NCBI GenBank assembly: GCA_022818135.1
Contig: JAFMSR010000002.1
Coordinates: 43,100,358 to 43,164,357, forward strand
Length of the DNA stretch: 64,000 nt
Source: Saxidomus purpurata
Lineage: Eukaryota; Mollusca; Bivalvia; Venerida; Veneridae
Direction of reading: 5' to 3'
A model generated the notes under the pieces. The model was given only the letters and a program-made list of their open reading frames with translations, did not search any database and was not told where the DNA came from. The translations under genes and the position numbers were made by a program. This document shows positions 12,098 to 25,400 of this stretch, one piece after another (position 1 is the stretch's first letter; the number at the start of each line of letters is the position of its first letter).

Positions 12098-13498
12098 CTA
12101 AACCTGTTTTATAATGAAAGATACATTCCCATGTTCATCTACTGTATGTTCAGCAGGAACAAGCTTTCCTTCATGCATGATCTGTATGGTAGGTACCTCC
12201 GATATTGCCTGACCATCGGCTCCCTCGTACATAACAACTGGACTACCCTCTGCTATCACTAAGTCACTTCCTTCCACCTTATACTGCACAGTTGCTGGTT
12301 CAGGTTCATATTCTTCAGCTTTACTTTCTTCTTCTTCTTGTTGACTTTCACCTGTGAAATTGTTTTCACTTGTATAAGACTGAACAGTAGTAGATGGTTT
12401 TTCATCTGATTTTCCAACACAGGTGTGTGACATGGCGTTCGATCGTTTCAAGAAAATTTTCCCACAAGATCCACAAACATATCTTGTATCTGACGATTCC
12501 TTTGACTTTTTCTTCTTTGAGGTACCACCTTGATGTTTTGGTCCCACTTTTGTGAAGATACTAACAGCAGTCCCACATTTACAGGTTATTTCCCGTGCAT
12601 GTGTTTTATCCATTGATTCCGGCCAAGGTTCTGTTTCCATGACAAACTCTTGGCAATTCTGGCATTTCCTTGTATGTACTGATAAAACATGACATTGCAA
12701 ATGAGTAGATGAGTAAAATTCCTTCTCACATATTGAACACTTAAAGTTTCTCGTTTTCAAATGTTGACGTCTGATGTGAGCATAGAGGCTACTACGACCT
12801 GTAAGTGTCAAACCACAATGCTCACAATCTATAGGCATCACTTCACTTGCTGCTCTTTTTCTTTTAGGTTTACTGCCGTCTTCCTCTTCCCTTAGACCTT
12901 TAAGACGTCCCATTTTTGAGAAGATCAGTACAGTGTTTCCACAAGTGCACTTTTCCTTACGTACAGCCGTCTTGTCTACACCCTCCTCCCAAGGTGTTGA
13001 TTCAATAACATCTTTGTTACATCCCCCACATTTTCTTGTATGTACTGAAATGATGTGATCTTCTCGATGTGTGGTAGTGAAGAAAGCGTAACCACATATA
13101 TGACACGGGTAGTTTTTCAGTTTTAAATGTACCCTTTTTATATGCGAGTTTAGACTGCTTATACCAGTTAGAACTGCATTACAGTGATGACATTTTCTTG
13201 GTCTCAATTCTGCGAGCGGCCTTGCCTTCTTAGGATTCTTCAACCTAGGCCTGCCTCTCTTCCGTTGAGCCGGATTGACAGCCTCCTCGTCAAACTCAAT
13301 ATCAGGGGTAAAGTCTGGGTCATTATCAGAGTCGTCAAGGTGAGAACTATCCTGATCGTCTACATTGTTCTCACCTTCTGCTATATCCAGGTATTCCATA
13401 TCAGAATCATCCATTTCTTCAGCCTTAATCACATTTAACAGAGGCGTGTCAAAATCTACACAGATCTTGTCAATTTCTTCATCCACCAAAACCCATAC
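12098..13498 (-). CDS. Alternative terminal exon T3: AT-hook and duplicated zinc-finger block
   Basis: 466 residues after the acceptor ACTTTTCAG. In order, by exon residue: acidic region with MDDSDMEYLD (29-38); AT-hook-like RKRGRPRLK (79-87); C2H2 fingers at 103-124 and 132-153; cysteine module 157-197; basic PKRKR (211-215); C2H2 fingers at 225-246 and 254-275; second cysteine module 279-319; a lysine-rich linker; and a degenerate last finger (342-360) in which C, C and H are followed by Cys instead of a spaced His. The tail is acidic and E-rich, then ends VSFIIKQV. The block [finger, finger, module] occurs twice, unlike in T1 and T2. The likely role is sequence-specific DNA binding with AT-rich minor-groove contacts. 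The target is unknown. Confidence 0.85.
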   Translation of the reverse strand, partial: VWVLVDEEIDKICVDFDTPLLNVIKAEEMDDSDMEYLDIAEGENNVDDQDSSHLDDSDNDPDFTPDIEFDEEAVNPAQRKRGRPRLKNPKKARPLAELRPRKCHHCNAVLTGISSLNSHIKRVHLKLKNYPCHICGYAFFTTTHREDHIISVHTRKCGGCNKDVIESTPWEEGVDKTAVRKEKCTCGNTVLIFSKMGRLKGLREEEDGSKPKRKRAASEVMPIDCEHCGLTLTGRSSLYAHIRRQHLKTRNFKCSICEKEFYSSTHLQCHVLSVHTRKCQNCQEFVMETEPWPESMDKTHAREITCKCGTAVSIFTKVGPKHQGGTSKKKKSKESSDTRYVCGSCGKIFLKRSNAMSHTCVGKSDEKPSTTVQSYTSENNFTGESQQEEEESKAEEYEPEPATVQYKVEGSDLVIAEGSPVVMYEGADGQAISEVPTIQIMHEGKLVPAEHTVDEHGNVSFIIKQV

Positions 13499-16400
13499 CT
13501 GAAAAGTATCACAAAAGTTATGTTTACCATCAGCAGTGGAGCAAAGTTTGAAATGTGCGAGTAAGGTTGTGAAAATAGCCTCGAACAGCATAGATCTAAG
13601 TTGTAGAAATGACATATGACAAGCCACTTCCACAAACTAGATCTGTGTTGTTCTAGGCCATTTCTGCAACCTAGACCTATGCTGTCCTAGCCACTTCCAA
13701 AACATACAGCTGGGTCAAAACTATCACATAATAACACTATGATGGCAAGCTCAGGTGAGCTCGAGTTAAAGGTGAAGTATTTTTCTACACTTGGATACAA
13801 AACTAAAACCGTTAAAATTGTGAATTTTAAAGTGTATCTACCATATTACAAGGGTCTTGAAAAGCACAGTAGTTTCACAAGTTGTACTGAAACATATCAG
13901 AACACAACATGGACCTTTTCTACCTGAAAATAGGAAATACAGCTATTCTTTTAAATTTCCATCACTGTATAGCAAGAAGTACTGCACATTATCTTACCCA
14001 AGGGTTTGCAATAACTGTTGTAAAACCATGTAAATATTCTGGTGTCACTCCGTGTTGCACAAAGATAATAACATACCAACTGCCAGTCTGACAATACAGC
14101 AGTACCCCATTCACAGCTAGATTGGATGGACTGGTGTGAATGTGTAGCGTCTCATTTTGTTCATGATCACACCTCACATGGCCCAACCAGGTATCAAATC
14201 CAAAGCCTTCATTTGAAAGCCACTAGCACTATATTACACTTACCCAAACTCTGTCATGTACTAGTATAAAGCTAACAGTTATAGTTAAGTCATAACACTA
14301 AAACACAAAGACTATTTCCGTTTTTATTTTAATTAACAAACAGTAAGTAATATACATGTACCGTACAGATTTGTCTGTACAAATGGAACAATTAATATAC
14401 CAAAGTTTCCTTAAACAAAACGAAACATGACAGATGTCACTCTGCTTTCTTTCAACAAGGTAAAAAAGCCTGTCTACTTACTTTATGACAGAAAATATTG
14501 TAATAATGTGGACCTGAATGGGCAAAGCACAACGTAAAGATAGAGTGTCTCACCCTTAATGACATGTGGTCGAAAAACTTAATACATACAAGTCTTTTTG
14601 AATTTAAACAATGAGTCATATCTACTGAAAGAAGTTCTGAAAAATATTCAAAACAAATTATGTCTTTATCTTTTGTGCATATGGGGACCATTTAACTTAC
14701 ATATACCATCTCATTTTTTCAGAAATGAGACTTGGAAACTGGCACTGATTCCCTCTTCCCTCTAGGTCTTATGGTTTTTGTGAAGATTTTGAAGGGTTTT
14801 CCTATTTGTTGCCATAGCAACCAAGGTTATGCATGGAATAAAAAATTTTCAACAATTTTTGTAGAGATTCATTCAAAAATGAAGAACATTAGCCAAGTGG
14901 TTTAAGAGACCTATGTCATTTAAAGGAAATGATTGATGGATGTACTACAGATGCCGGATGGCACTTTGTGCCAGATGAGTTTATAAGGGATACATATTTA
15001 CATAAAACATTTTACAAGGTTGTACATGGTACAAAGCACATTTCCGTTAACATGAATTATAATCACATACTGGGATACACACCTTGTCTACAGTAAACTG
15101 ATGTTGCTCTGCATACAACAAGAGCTGTCCATAACACAGTTTGCTCAACTGTTCAAAGGCTTTTACAAGACAACTGAGCAGTTCTAGAAACAGGCATAAT
15201 TTTGACAAAACAAAAGTATTAAAGAAATGCCATAGTGAATTTTGCTCTTTTCACCATTCTTTTGTACAATAAACTTGTTTGAAGTTTCATCAAAATTCCA
15301 TTCCATTACTTTTTCAGGACTTATGTTTTATAAAAATTCTGGAACTATATATTATGAGACTTCATGCAATGACCTTGTTTCCTGACCTTTAATACATGTA
15401 TGGAAATATAATATACATTAATTCTGCAGACATCTTGCATGCAAAACTTTTTTTACAGACTTGAAAAACACTAAAATTTATTTTTTGTACAATCTTATAT
15501 GCAACAACATGGGAATGTGTATGTGGTGTGGTACATTTACACTTCACGCGTATGAGACAGGCAAACCAACCACACATTGATTATTTTTATAATTGCAGGA
15601 AAAACTGGTCTGCCATTTTCTTCTAGTCTGCAACATGGTCTCCTGTTTAGTCATAATGAAGACCCAACACAGTGTATTTACTTCCCTCAGTAAATCTTTC
15701 ACCATGCATAATCTAGGGAACACGTTATGTTGACTGCTGATGGAGACATAAAATTCTATAATATTCACTAATGGTGATAAACAACTATTTTTTTCAAACC
15801 TACTGCTCTTTCACTTGAACATTAACCATACATTTACTTGAATATGTAACTAAGAGGGTGCAGTCCTAATAACAATGGTATCTCCATTTTCAGTGAAGAT
15901 CTGGCCATCACCTTGCAATGCTTGAACAAGTGCATAAGTATCTTTGTCTATATCATGTCCACCAATAGTTCTCATAGAGACATCTGGCTCTCCTGACATT
16001 GGGCTGGTTTCCATGACATTCTGTAGACTGGTTCCCATTTCACTATTTACTGATAATTCCTGCTGACTGGATCCTGCCAAACTTTGTGAACTTTCCTGCT
16101 CTGTAGCTGAAGAAGTAACAGGCATTACTTTGTATTTCGGAGTAGCTGGATTCAATTTAGTCACTTTGACCAGCCTATTTGCTGGTACAGTAGACTTCCG
16201 AACACTTTTCATTACATCTGGAGGATTTGTTCCGTGAGTGTCTTGGTAATGCATTTCCAGCTGTCTTGAATTTTCAAATTTCATTCTACATATTTTACAA
16301 AATGGGGCTTGAAATATTCTGTGTTCGGACTGGAGGTGTTTTTTCAGAGAATTTTCATACCTAAAGCTTTCAGAACAGTACTGACAGTGAATATCTTTAG

Positions 16401-19400
16401 CTCCAGTGTGTTTTCTTGCATGCCGCAAACAATGTGAACGACTGACAAACAGTTTACCACAATCCTGGCACGCGTACTTTGTTTGGTCATTGTATTTACG
16501 TTTTGTTTGCCTGTCTTCTTCAGTTTCGTCCTCGTACACCTTCCTACGTCCAAAATGACAGTAAACATCTACGATTTCTCCACACTGACACGCTACTTGC
16601 CTTCTCATTTTCATAGTCACTCCTTCAGACCATGGTACAGATTCTATCACATATTCCTGACAGTTGTCACATCTTCTGGTATGTACAGCCAGCATGTGGC
16701 TATCTAGAGCTGAACTAGTATTGAAAGCTTTCTGACATATCTTACATTTGTGATCTTTTTCCTTCAAGTGTACCCTTTTGATATGTGAAACAAGATTGGT
16801 TCTTCCAATAATTGTTTTTCCACAATATTCACAAGGGAGCGGTATCATTTTAGACATAGGGGTTTTCTTCTTTGGTCGTTTCTTTAGTTGAACTGGCGGT
16901 GGAAGCCCTACATCTGTCTGTTCAATGAATGTTTCCTCCATGTCACTGTCTCCATAATCAATATCCTCTATTTCTTCCCTAAAACTGAAGTCTGGATCAC
17001 TAGTAATTGTTGATTTTCTTCTTATAACACCATTAATTTTTATTTGGATGTTATCCCTGTCCATGCTGTTCTCATCAATGTTTACAATGATCTGAAATAT
17101 ACAAGGTCTTACAATCATAACATCTTTATGTTATCCATTACTTACACAATTTTCAGCAATATATTCATTTCTATGGAGTCTATGTGACAGGAACTACAGT
17201 GGCAAGTTAAAACACTTTATCCGCATTTTACAGTATTCTCAATGGCAAGAACCTGTGACACCCTCCTTTTTCTCCACTGAAATCTATTTTCATCTATTGT
17301 GGGTTTTAGATTGACAGTGAATAGGTTCATGTATATGAATTTTGCAGACAAAATCATTGAATTTAGTTAAGAAAGCGCTATCATTCTAACAGAACTGGGA
17401 AAAAAGGATTGCAATACAGGAAAAGGCTTGTATAGTTTCGGAATATGTTAAACATTATTGAAGCTATAGTCATCTTTACACACTATTTTGTATTTCTGTT
17501 TGACAAGACCAAATTGAAATGAAAGTCACTAGATAATAAACTTTTTGAGTACTTTATAGTTTTTTATACACCAAATATATGGAGACAAAGGCAAACAGCA
17601 TCAAAAAAGTGTCTGAATAAGGAAAAGGCTCAGCATTTGTTGTATAACCTGCTCTAATGTCACTATGATATATATATGTGTAACAAAACAATTTTAAACA
17701 ACACTGACAATAATACACAACATCTAGAAGTGACTGTCTGCAATAGTAATGATACAGTTCTACTGTCCTTTTCAGCACTTTTGAAGAAAATTTCATATCT
17801 TTGCTGACTTCTCAGTCATAATTTTTACAGATGTCACCAAAGAGTAACAACTCAAGAAAAATCTTTCAAAAAGAATACACACTAAACAGAGAAAACAAAA
17901 CAAGGTATACTTCATGTCCTGAAAAGCACAGCAGTTTGAATGCCAAGTTCAGGCAAAAACCATCTTGTGAAGATTGACTTACTATCCACAAGACATATAT
18001 ATCACCCTGGACGTACACTGTAATCCTTATCATTTATTTTGTATATTTTCACATCTATTTCCTTTATGCAATTGTAAAAAATTGCCATTAAGTCGCCTTT
18101 ATGCCCCAACCCCCAATTTTTCTCAAGATAAACAAATTGAACGACCTTGCATTGCAATACTCTGCTTTAAATATGGAAGTAGATGTTCCCTAAACTGTTC
18201 AAATATTTTCACATACAGATCTTACCTTGTGTATTTTCCAACCAAACGATCCTTTATCGTCTACTGTATGCTCTAAAATAATGTTGCTGCTCTTATTTTG
18301 GAGTCCAACAACTTGTAGTTTCTTTTTTTTTATGTCTGAATTCAGTTTAAACAAACTTCTCATCCAGTCTGCCATTTCTTAAATGTTCACGTAACCAGAA
18401 ACTGCTAAAGTAACAATCCAACAGCTCTTCCATGATCCACTTCGAACAATTATATGCAACTTCTGTTGTTCTTTATATATAATCTGAAGACAAGTTGATC
18501 TTCTAATAGGTGTTCAACCTTACCAGAGAAATCAAGCTGTGGTCTAGATGTGTGACTGAAATATCTTTTTTAACAAGGTATGAATGTGTGCTTGTGTCAA
18601 GAAAATTTTGGGTTAATTCCTGGCTAGAATAATCAGAACGAGATCGAGCCTTTAAAAGGGCAGTAGCTTTGCCTATTAGCATACATGTATATTTTTTTCT
18701 TCTTGCAATTTTTTTTTATGTAACCTCTCTTAAAAAAATTGGAACAAAAGTTTTAAGGTCCATCCTCAAATAGTTCTCACTTTCAATATGTAAAAACATT
18801 CTAAAATGGAAAACAAGAGGACCAAGATGGTCCTACATCACTCACCTGGCTACCATCGACTACAACACAAAGGTAAACAATAGCAAAAGGGTGATTTTTA
18901 TTGAGAGGGAGGTCCTTATTTGAATAATGTTCATAGAGAACCACTGTGTAATGCATCATTCTAAATATCTTAGCGCTGGGCTTTATGGTTCTAGGCAAGA
19001 GGAGTTTTAAAGTTCTGCCTACATAAACCTATATAGATGTAAAATCAAGTGACCCCCAGACCAGCTCAATTTTGACCTAAGGGATCATGATTTTAACAAT
19101 CTTGACAGATGTCCACTAGGCAAGGCTACTTGCTAAATATCTAAGCTCTAGGCCTTGTGGTTTCAGAGATTTTAAAGTTTTCCCTATACAAGCATATGTA
19201 AAGTCAAGTGACCCCCAGGGCTAGGTCAATTTTGGTAGAGGTCCTATAGCAATACTACATGCTATATGAGCTCAAGGCCTTGTGGTTTCAGAGTCTTTTT
19301 TATGTAAGCCTTTACAAAATCTAAGCTATACAATGTAGTTCCTGTGGTTTTTAAGTTTTTCTATATAAGCCTACGTAAAGACAATGGAGAAAAGGGAGAC

Positions 19401-22400
19401 TACTCAACACTTGACAAATGTCAGGAACTTGCAAGACTGTATTTCTCGTCTACTGTTGTGAAATAACTTGTGGCAATGCTATTTCTAGTCTAATTGGTTT
19501 TCTATGTTATAAGATCAACTTAAGTATTAACATGATCTCAGTGGGTCATAATTTGAACAATCTTGGTAGAGGTCCACTAGGCAATGCCACATATCTAAAG
19601 TCTGAGCCTTCCTGTTCTGGTGAAAACGAAGTTTTTTCCTTTCCATTGTCATGGCAACTAGAGTTCTGCATGGAATGGAATTATTGGAACAACTATGATA
19701 GGGCTTCATGCAAGGAACACGTCTCCCAAGTGCGGATGTAATTTAAAAAAAATGGCGACAGACAGGCGATCCTAACGAGCGGCCCTTTCCTTTTGTCATG
19801 TTCACCTTCCCAATACATAGAAATCAATTATGATAAACCTATGGCAATGTTTTAAATAGAACATCTTACGTCACTTTCTCAGAAAGGTTTCATCCCGTTG
19901 TTCTATAAACATACAAAAAGGCAATATGGTGTTGAAATATTTAATGTTTAAATAACATCTACATCAGAACTACAAGAAATAAGGAGATATCTTTATATCC
20001 TTGTTTTAATGTGCAATTTGCAAATAAATATATGCAAACTTCAATCAAATATTAATCACTTCCCTTTTCTACTTTTAAATTTTATTCATGTGTTGTGGAA
20101 GCTAGAGCGAAAAAAATGTGTCTTTGTACCAATTTCCATACTTCATTTGAATCATTTCTTGGTCCATTACTAAGACCAATTCGAATTTTCTTTTAAATCT
20201 GGAATTGTGACGGGGTCTTCTCAGATGAAAAATATGACATATGAATAGCATTGAATGTGACCATATTGTGGTAAATATTCGAGTTTAACAAAAGAATTAA
20301 TAAATTATATTTTGCATTTTCAAAAACGAAAGTAGGTTTTCCAGTTTTCAAATATCTTTGTTATTTTCCAGAAATCTCACAGAAAGAGGCTGTTAAAAGG
20401 TTGTATATGAATAAGCATGCCTATTTTTAATCATAGTTGAAAGAATTTCAATTCCAATAATGTGCAACGTATACTTCTGACTGTTTACAACATGCAATAA
20501 AGCGAAAATAGGACAAAAAGACCACCCAGGTCAATCTAAGGAAATACAAAAACATTCACTTGTTTTTCTGCAGCAGTATTTCAAAACGTGAAATACACCA
20601 TGGCTATTGTAAAGTTTTAGAAGCCAGTTTCAAACTGTATTTTCCTGTTACCATTGAACAGTCATGAACAATCATACAAATAAAACATTTAAGAACAAAG
20701 AATATTGTGACGAGTCTTTAAGGGGCCCACTGTCTGGCTAACTTACTTTGACAAATGATGATCGAGGTGATGTCACATATTTGACTTGAAGGAAAACATT
20801 CTGTAGTGGCCATCTGGTATGCATGGTCTAAAGACAGTTTTGCAAAAATATACAGACTGAAATCATCCTATAATGTTGCAAAACTTAAAATTGTTAGAAA
20901 ATGTAAATACAGAACCAATTTGTAATTCATCCAGTGGGTCCCTTTGTATTAAAATCATCACAACTCAATTTACATAAGTGGACAAATACAACTTATATAC
21001 AGTATCAACTTGTTCCTTCTCAAAAAAGACGAGGGTCAGGTCTAAAACCAGTAGAACTTTTTAAGCAGTACTGTTGAACAAATTCCGATGCAACCGAGAA
21101 CAAATAACTTGGTATGCAGAGCAGTTTTTGATGGCTGTTGCAAATAAAAAGAAAGCAGTTGTGACTTTTCTATTTGATTTTGATAGTGTTCATTCATTTT
21201 TTTCAGATTCAAAACAGTGTCAGTGGCCAGCATTTAACAATTAACATGCAGTAACATGTATCAATCTACCATCAATTTTCATGGAGAATATTGAAGTCAA
21301 TGTAATGGTTATAACTCGCATACTCATTCTGACAAAATTTTGTTCATTGACAACGTGGGTAAAATGCAAGAGCGCAGTTTGTAATCTGAATAAAGAAACA
21401 TTTTTAGCTTTAAACCATCAATAGTGGAACAATAACTGCAGGTCTTCGAACAAAATGTGGTACAAAAATGTAGCATGATGGCAGTACAGCATAACATTTG
21501 GGGGGAGAACATTTTGTAGAGAATCTGACTGATTTCTTTTCTGTAAGATTTAAACCAAGATAAGCATTTTGGCTCGTAAGAAATTATTGTTATAATTTAA
21601 CGGTTTCTATTCAAAATCTACAAAGGGCACAAGTTACCACCATTTAGTTGGATATGAACTGGTACCTATGGAGTTACAAAATTGAGTCCAATTGTATTCA
21701 ATAGCATTCATCCCTTTTCAAAACACTGCCCAACATAAACAAACATACATTAAGGATGATAAATAACAGTTTCTTACATAATATAAATGTAACTAGCAAA
21801 GTTCTTTTTAACAGATAAAAACAAACAGATTACGTTATGCCAAAATGAGCCCATGCTTTTTTCTCAAAGTTTTGAAAACCATTACATTTAATCAAAAAGT
21901 TACTGCAAGTCTTCCACAGGTAACTGTTTTATAATGATGGACATATTTCCTTCTGATGCAACTATTTGTCCATCATGTATAACCTGCTGGACAATCTGAG
22001 CTGCCTCTGCATCTATAGGCTGACCTTCTTGTGTGGTTAATGTCACCTGACCACCCTCTCCTTGATGAACCACCACCTGTCCACTCTCACTCACTACCAA
22101 ACTCCGGCCATCACCTATTTGAGTTAGCTGTCCATTTTGTTCTCCCACAATCACTTCCCCCTCTTCCTCCCCTTCCATAATCTCTTCCATCTGTTGTTCA
22201 AGATCAGCTGTGTCATTTCCTTTCTCTTTTACGATCATGACAACATTTTCACCTATAGTGAAGTTCTCTTGGGCATGATATTTTACATAGTGAACTTTTA
22301 ATGCAGTTTCGTTACTGTAGTTTTTACCACAAATCTCACACACATGCTTTACAATCCCGTGCTCAGTCTGCATATGTTTCTTCAGTGAGGATTCATATGT

Positions 22401-25400
22401 AAACTGGCTGCCACATATTTCACATTCAATGCCCTTGTAGTCACTATGTGCACGGGAATGGCGTTCACAGTTAGACTTTTTCATGAAAAGTTTACCACAT
22501 GTTCCACAAGCATACTTGGTCCCAGTGTTAGATTTTTTCTTCGGTTCAAATTCTGGCAGATTGCCCTCTTCGTCTGGTTCATCATCGCGCAGGTACTGCC
22601 GGCGACGTCCAAATGTGCTATAAATGCTCACGATGGCCCCACATGTACAGATAACATCCCTCTTGGTTCGCATATCTACACCAGAGCTCCATGGCACTGA
22701 CTCCACAACATACTCCTGGCAAGCGTCACATCTTCTTGTGTGAACAGATAGCATGTGACTCTCTCGTGCAGTGCTAGACCAAAACCCTTTTTCACAAATT
22801 GTGCACTTTTTATCTTTCTGCTTCAGGTGAACACGTCTTATATGAGACTTAAGATTACTCTTTCCAGCCAGATGGATTCCGCAGTGTTCACAGGGTGTTG
22901 GCATGGTCTCCGACAACGGCTTTTTACTCTTCTTTTTTCTTTTAAGAGGTTCCACAGTCAAAAGTTTCGAGGGCGTTCCAGCCTTGATTCCCGTTGCCAA
23001 TTTCGGTGTTTTAACAATTGATACAACACTTGGATCAAAGTCTGGATCGGTGTCATCCAGGAAATACGAGTCTTCATCATCTTCCATCTGCCCTTCCAGA
23101 TCTAGGTACTCCATGTCAGAGTCATCCATAGCCTCACTCTTTATCTTGGCAAATCCAACACCTTCCATCTCTACAGTAATTTTAGTGTCTGTATTCTCCA
23201 AGTCTAGACAAACAGTCACCTGAAAAGGCCATTTCTCTTTACATGGTGAAGGTACCAGCAACAAACTCCAAAGTGGACACTTTAGAGTTTGATGTATATT
23301 TACATATTGGCCTACTGTGCTTTTCAAGACCTTTGAAGGGAAGTATTCAGCTTTTATGAAAAAATGAGATGTTTTCCAATGAAATTTTGCACAAATTATG
23401 AAGACAGGCAAACTCTACTACACAAAGTTTACTTTTGAAATACCATTTTAGTAAACTGTCACTAAAAAGCACAGCACCCAATAACAATTTGTCAATTATG
23501 TCAAGTATTGCTTTAAAAGTAATCTAACTGATCTGTTTTTGATTTATATCATAAACTTTGTCCAGTTAAAAAAAGATATTATTTTGGTTTTTACAAATTT
23601 ACAAGTTTACAATGAAATTTTACAGAACTTGGTTTAAAATTTGATGTAGATGTTGAAAGCCAATATACGCAGTCCAAATTAAAGGTATTTCAAAACATTT
23701 CTCTGTGCAGCAGGAGCCTCAACGGGTACAGAATTCATCAAAATTTCATTGTTAAACTTTTTGAGGAGTGTTTGCTATGATGACATACCTGCACCATCTT
23801 TTCCTTGGAAAGAAGACCACCTGCCATTTCATTTATTTCTTGTACAACAAGTACAGCTAGGGCTTCTAGACTCTCAGAGTTGCTTAATGTGGATTTCTCT
23901 ATATGAACTGGTGATTCATCGGATGTCTTCACTTTCACTCTACAATGACAATATATAGATATAAAATTATTCCATCTTGATGCTCTTCATGCTACAAAGT
24001 AAGTATGGAATAAACTTTATCAAAAAATTTAGTTCCTCTATCACATATATTTATTTAAATCAGTGTTGCAAAAGCTGCTGCTAAGTCCTGGGCTAGAGGA
24101 CAGACTCTTCCATCAATCTTAATGCATTTTTATATTCAACTGCCCTTGTACCTCTCTTGTTATATTCAATTTTATTTTGTGTACTTACTTAACTATGTAT
24201 TCCTATGTATGGCTATGCCATCACAAACAAGAGCTGTCAGTAGGACAGCGTGCTCGACTTTTTTAGTGCTTGCCAATAAAACAAAACTTTGACAGTTAAG
24301 GGCACACAAGACTTTAACTAGGAATTTCTAAGTACAAATCAAGAAAATTTTTCACAGAGTTATCTTCTTTTGCTTACAGATAGGTCTTACGATGGTACAT
24401 AAGTACCCCAACTTTCAAAGTAATATCTCAAATGGTTAAGTTAACAAGTGGACAAGAATGAAAATTTTAACTGAGTTTCTGAGTCAAAAAGGGCCATAAT
24501 TCAAATAAAATCCTTGACAGAATTACCTTCTCCTGCCCATGTTTGGGAATCATGATGGTAAACAAGTATTCCAACTTTCAAATTAATATCTCAAACAGTT
24601 TAGTCAAAAAGTGGACTGGTACGAAAAACTTAACCAAGATTCTAAGTCGATAAAAGGCCTTAATTTTTAAAACAAATCCCTGACAGAGTTACCTTCTCTT
24701 GTGTACAGATGGGGGTAATGATGTCAAATAGCATTAAAAGTTTCAAAGCAATATCTCAAAGGGCTAAGGCAATAAGTGGATTTTACCCATATTCAATGTA
24801 TTTTCTAAGTAAAAAAGGGGCATAATTCTGTCAAAAACCTTGACAGAGTTATGTCCTCTTGTCTGTTGATGAAGGTCGTGATGGTAAACAGTATGGTTAG
24901 TTTCAAAGCAATACCTCCAATGGTTTTGAAATAAAGTGAGGTGGTACGAAAACTTAACCAAGCTCGATACACTTTCTAAGTAAAAAGGGCCATAATTCTG
25001 TCAAAAACCTTGACAGAGTTATGTACTCTTGTCTGTAGATGGAGGTTATGATGGTAAACAAGTATGGTAAGTTTCAAAGCCATACCTCTAATACTTATGA
25101 AATAAAGTGGGGTGGTACGAAAAACTTAACCAAGGTGTGACGCCAACGCCGGGGCGAGTAGGATAGCTCCCCTTTTCATAGAAAAGTCGAGCTAAAAATG
25201 AATAAAAAATAATTACCTTTTCAGAATAGAAGTGCTGGTATCTGCCAGGATGTTAAGAATTACATTTTCATCTTGTCCTGCAAAATATTGACATCATTTA
25301 AGAATTGCTGATCCCGTTTTTCCCTATTTTATGTCTTTTCTAACAACTGTGTTCATAAAACTTACACTCATAAAGATGATATTCAAACTTGTCTCTGTAC

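Noticed and set aside
12098..21899. A fourth zinc-finger terminal exon in the T1-T3 region or downstream
   Set aside because: No further open frame with C2H2 or the cysteine module was found on the minus strand between 8 and 23 kb.
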